Source: Helopsaltes ochotensis (taxonomy: Eukaryota; Chordata; Aves; Passeriformes; Locustellidae). Taken from it: 64,000 nucleotides of DNA. A program made the position numbers and the translations under genes. The stretch spans positions 211,709 to 275,708 of the forward strand of contig VXBM01000267.1 in the NCBI GenBank assembly GCA_013400155.1, written 5' to 3'. The notes beneath the pieces are model-generated. The model saw only the letters and a program-made list of their open reading frames with translations, did no database searches and was not told where the DNA came from. Shown piece by piece: positions 61,410 through 64,000 of the stretch (within the stretch, counting starts at the first letter, position 1; each line of letters begins with the position of its first letter).

Positions 61410-61792
61410 TGTTGAGCACAGCAAGAACCACACACACACACTTGGAAGGTGAAAGAGCAAAAGAGGCTTGACCTTTATTCTTATTCTATTATATAGTTTT
61501 TACATCTAGACTAAGGATTGGCAGAGAGTGTCGTCACCGCTCCAACTCCACTGGTTAAACCAACAGTCTATCAACTGTCCCTTCCCCAAGGAAGATATGT
61601 CAATATTTACAACTTCTTCCTAAAACATCTCTATTTATTGGTAACATTTGTGTGAGAAAGAACTACGAACTATGGAAACATCGAGAACTCTGACTCCACA
61701 TTAGAAACTGTGAAACAACATTAGAAAGGCTGCAAAAACCAGGGCAACAGCCATCATGTCTTTGCTACCTAAAGACAGGCCTGGCATCAACA
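61410..61792 (-). mobile_element. LTR-like element (candidate solo LTR of an endogenous retroelement)
   Basis: On the minus strand the segment begins TGTTGA and ends TCAACA, a 6-base terminal inverted repeat with the TG...CA ends of LTRs. It carries a TATATAA box (about 61489-61495), AATAAA (about 61474-61479) and a GT-repeat stretch (about 61430-61441) in the order expected for U3, R and U5. No flanking coding domain and no matching target-site duplication are visible, so it would be a solo LTR with eroded flanks. The family is not identified. Confidence 0.55.
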
Positions 61793-64000
61793 AGCATGCT
61801 GGTAAACCCGAATGCACACACTCTCCAGAACCCAGGATATACCACAACCCCAGTGCAATCCCCACTGCTGTTGCTTCGCTTGGCTAGAATGTGGCCTAAA
61901 TTAGAGATATACCCATGCCCAAATCTTATTCTCTCCTCGAATACAACTCATATCCAATTACTGTTACTACAAGTATCGAGAAAATTGCAAAACGAAAAGA
62001 ATTAGCAGTTCCACACTTTGTGTCATTAAACCTACAGCACCTTTAACACCCATAGAAGATGAGCACGTTGCCTCGAGAGCCCTCATAGAGGTGTACAAGA
62101 GGCAGGAAAGTGGTACCTTGCACTCCCAGCCTCCCAGCAGCACTAGTAACAGCATTTTGTAGTAGCGTCTCAAATTACCACCTTTTACAAATCGCTAAGA
62201 ACTGCGGATGTGTTGAGATGCACCTGTACACCTACAAATGATCATAAATTTCCAGCTGCTTTTCAGGGTGCTCTGCCTTTGCATTACTCAGACTACTGAA
62301 GTGGCTCATACAGCTTAGCATTTTGGCTCTCTGCCATGTAGTAGTGTTTAGGCGCTGTTCCTCACATTGTCAAAATGATTTGGCAACAAAAAAAAAGGAA
62401 GCAACTCTGAGCACTGCTGGAATTGAGGCTTTTGAAGATTCCTGTGTCAGATCTTGTTAGGGATGAAACATTTTTACTTCCATTCAATTAATGTGCACAG
62501 CCTTTAAATCAAAGACAATGTTTCTGTCATTTCAATCAAATATTATTATTTTTAATCGCTAATTTCCTTCTCCAGAAAACAAGAAAATTGATAGAATGTA
62601 GAAGCCGACTGGTGTATTTCAGCATGCGACTATCAGGTCACTTCACACCACGTCCTCATTCACAAACTGAATTTCAAAGGCTGTTACATCAAGGTCCTCC
62701 TTTCCCTCACCAGTGTTATAACAGTTTCCCTGCAAAGGTGTAAATGTCACCAAGTGGTGCAAGACAGCAAAGTGCTCTGAAAGCTGCAGCATTTTAATAA
62801 TTTTGGCACAATGTTTATTTACTAAGAGATCTGGAATTGTAATACTCACCTATGCCAGATTCCTATGAATTTCTGCAGTAATTCTGTTAGCAAAACTCCA
62901 TTTTTATATCTCCTACAGAGCCCTGGCCACAAGAGATCTCTCCCAGGATCACACACTTCTGTCTTATCTGCAGCAACATAGTCATCTGTGATCTCTGTTA
63001 CAGAGAAGGGTAGTTACCTTCACCAAATTCTCTAAGAAAGCAACTTCCTCCTGACAGATTGCTACTTTTTTCCCCCCCTCATGTTCTTCAGGAAGGGTTG
63101 AGAACCACGCACAGTGTTTGCAGTGATGCAGTAACATTAGCTGGAAAATTAAATGGCCCAATGTCTGTAACTCTCTTCCCTCCAGGAGTTCATTGTTCTT
63201 AAAATAAAACAACCAAAATTGTACAGCTTTCCCATCCCTTTTCCTTCTAGGTATTCCAATCAATTTCCTTCCAAGTCTTATAATGCTGGCTGTCCTGGAG
63301 TGCAGTTGGCCTCACTGGAGCTCTATACTGGTGCAGAAGTTAATCAAGGACGATTCTACAGCAGGATTAAGGTAGTACATGTAATTTCTTTTAGTCAACA
63401 GTAAAGCCAAATTAATTACAAGTCTACAGCAATTGCTGACAATTTACTCAGTGCCATGCAAAACAAAGAGACAGTATTGGCACTAACTCTAGAGGCCTTA
63501 TTTTAAACCTTAAGCCCTGTGTTAAAGGGACTTCTACTGGCAAGGAGCAGTTGATTTTGCTGGCAACAGCTTGTTCCTGTTTTTCAAATTTGGGCAGAGA
63601 TAGGTAACAGTGGGAATTCTAAATGTGCAGAAGAATTTAATGATGACACTGAAACAACCAACAAGCAAAAATCAAGTTCAAAATAGACAAACTATTTGTT
63701 CTTTCTTATATTTGATTGATTTCACAAGGATGTGCATAATACAAGCAGTAAACACAACCATCATAATTTCTTAAATACTTATATTTAAAAATTACATTTC
63801 CTGTCTGGTAAACCCTTCAAGTTTATTTTACCAAATAACCTCTGAAAGTAAGAAGCATTTTGAAAAGCTGAAAGCTGCGCTGAACTACTACGATTCAGTT
63901 TAAACAATTGAATCTAATGTCAAAACACCATGTGTCTTATGTCTCTATGAATTTTAGAAAACATTTTTGTTTTCATTCTAAGATAGAGAGAATCTAGTAA

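Larger units (their letters stand above)
54290..64000. other. RGS6 intron, at least 9.7 kb; upstream exon not found
   Basis: The exon that should precede 54239-54289 (start of DEP, ending in a single base of a Gly codon) was searched for on the minus strand up to the right edge and not seen. The stretch holds a minus-strand CR1 tail (55342-55475), an LTR-like element (61410-61792) and small AT microsatellite stretches (about 58808-58826). Confidence 0.65.

Noticed and set aside
62982..63263. 93-codon minus-strand frame near the right edge
   Set aside because: Composition and lack of conserved motifs suggest chance; it does not match any RGS6 region.
54290..64000. Search for the preceding DEP exon (IPSVVTG-type end)
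   Set aside because: No acceptor, donor and peptide combination fits; the exon is probably beyond the right edge.
1..64000. CRISPR array, operon, tRNA or rRNA genes
   Set aside because: No regularly spaced direct repeats with spacers, no bacterial gene layout and no cloverleaf or rRNA sequence seen in this vertebrate window.

Overview
The window is vertebrate nuclear DNA, most likely from a bird. Three things point there: long non-coding stretches with GT-AG introns, several CR1 LINE fragments ending in the ATTCTATG-type 3' terminus typical of birds and other sauropsids, and a recognisable vertebrate gene spread over about 48 kb. There is no bacterial gene organisation, and nearly all short open reading frames are chance frames in introns.

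The one gene I can support is RGS6 (regulator of G-protein signalling 6, R7 family), on the minus strand. Thirteen consecutive internal coding exons lie between 54289 (upstream) and 6455 (downstream): 54239-54289, 52746-52852, 50430-50481, 47918-47982, 44885-44961, 41895-41976, 41305-41379, 39863-39961, 38780-38841, 34318-34428, 30876-31001, 22616-22802 and 6455-6544. All boundaries inside the gene are GT-AG. The exon phases match one another, and the 1184 spliced bases give one open frame of 394 complete codons. They run from the second half of the DEP domain through the DHEX linker, the Gbeta5-binding GGL domain and the RGS domain to its end. The first coding exons (N-terminus, start of DEP) and the C-terminal exon(s) with the stop codon were not found and probably lie beyond the right and left edges. 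RGS6 is distinguished from its paralogue RGS7 by residues such as QPLQDV in the RGS domain and [18 protein letters not shown] at its end.

Layout. 1-6454: no exon seen, one 47-base gap. 6545-22615: a 16 kb intron with an LTR-like element (8400-8793), an overlapping palindrome with an E-box (7810-7832), a 1.3 kb CR1 relic with broken reverse-transcriptase frames (12340-13623) and a CR1 tail (18500-18730). 22803-30875: an intron with a 635-base assembly gap (26664-27298) flanked by CpG-rich sequence. 31002-54238: closely spaced exons with CR1 tails at 37200-37436 and 40615-40856 and a 44-base poly(A) run. 54290-64000: an intron with a minus-strand CR1 tail (55342-55475) and a second LTR-like element (61410-61792).

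I found no convincing new biological system. The best leads are the CpG-rich gap inside the gene (possible alternative promoter), two LTR-like elements in the sense orientation carrying TATA and AATAAA signals, homopolymer tracts beside two splice acceptors, and a few inverted repeats.
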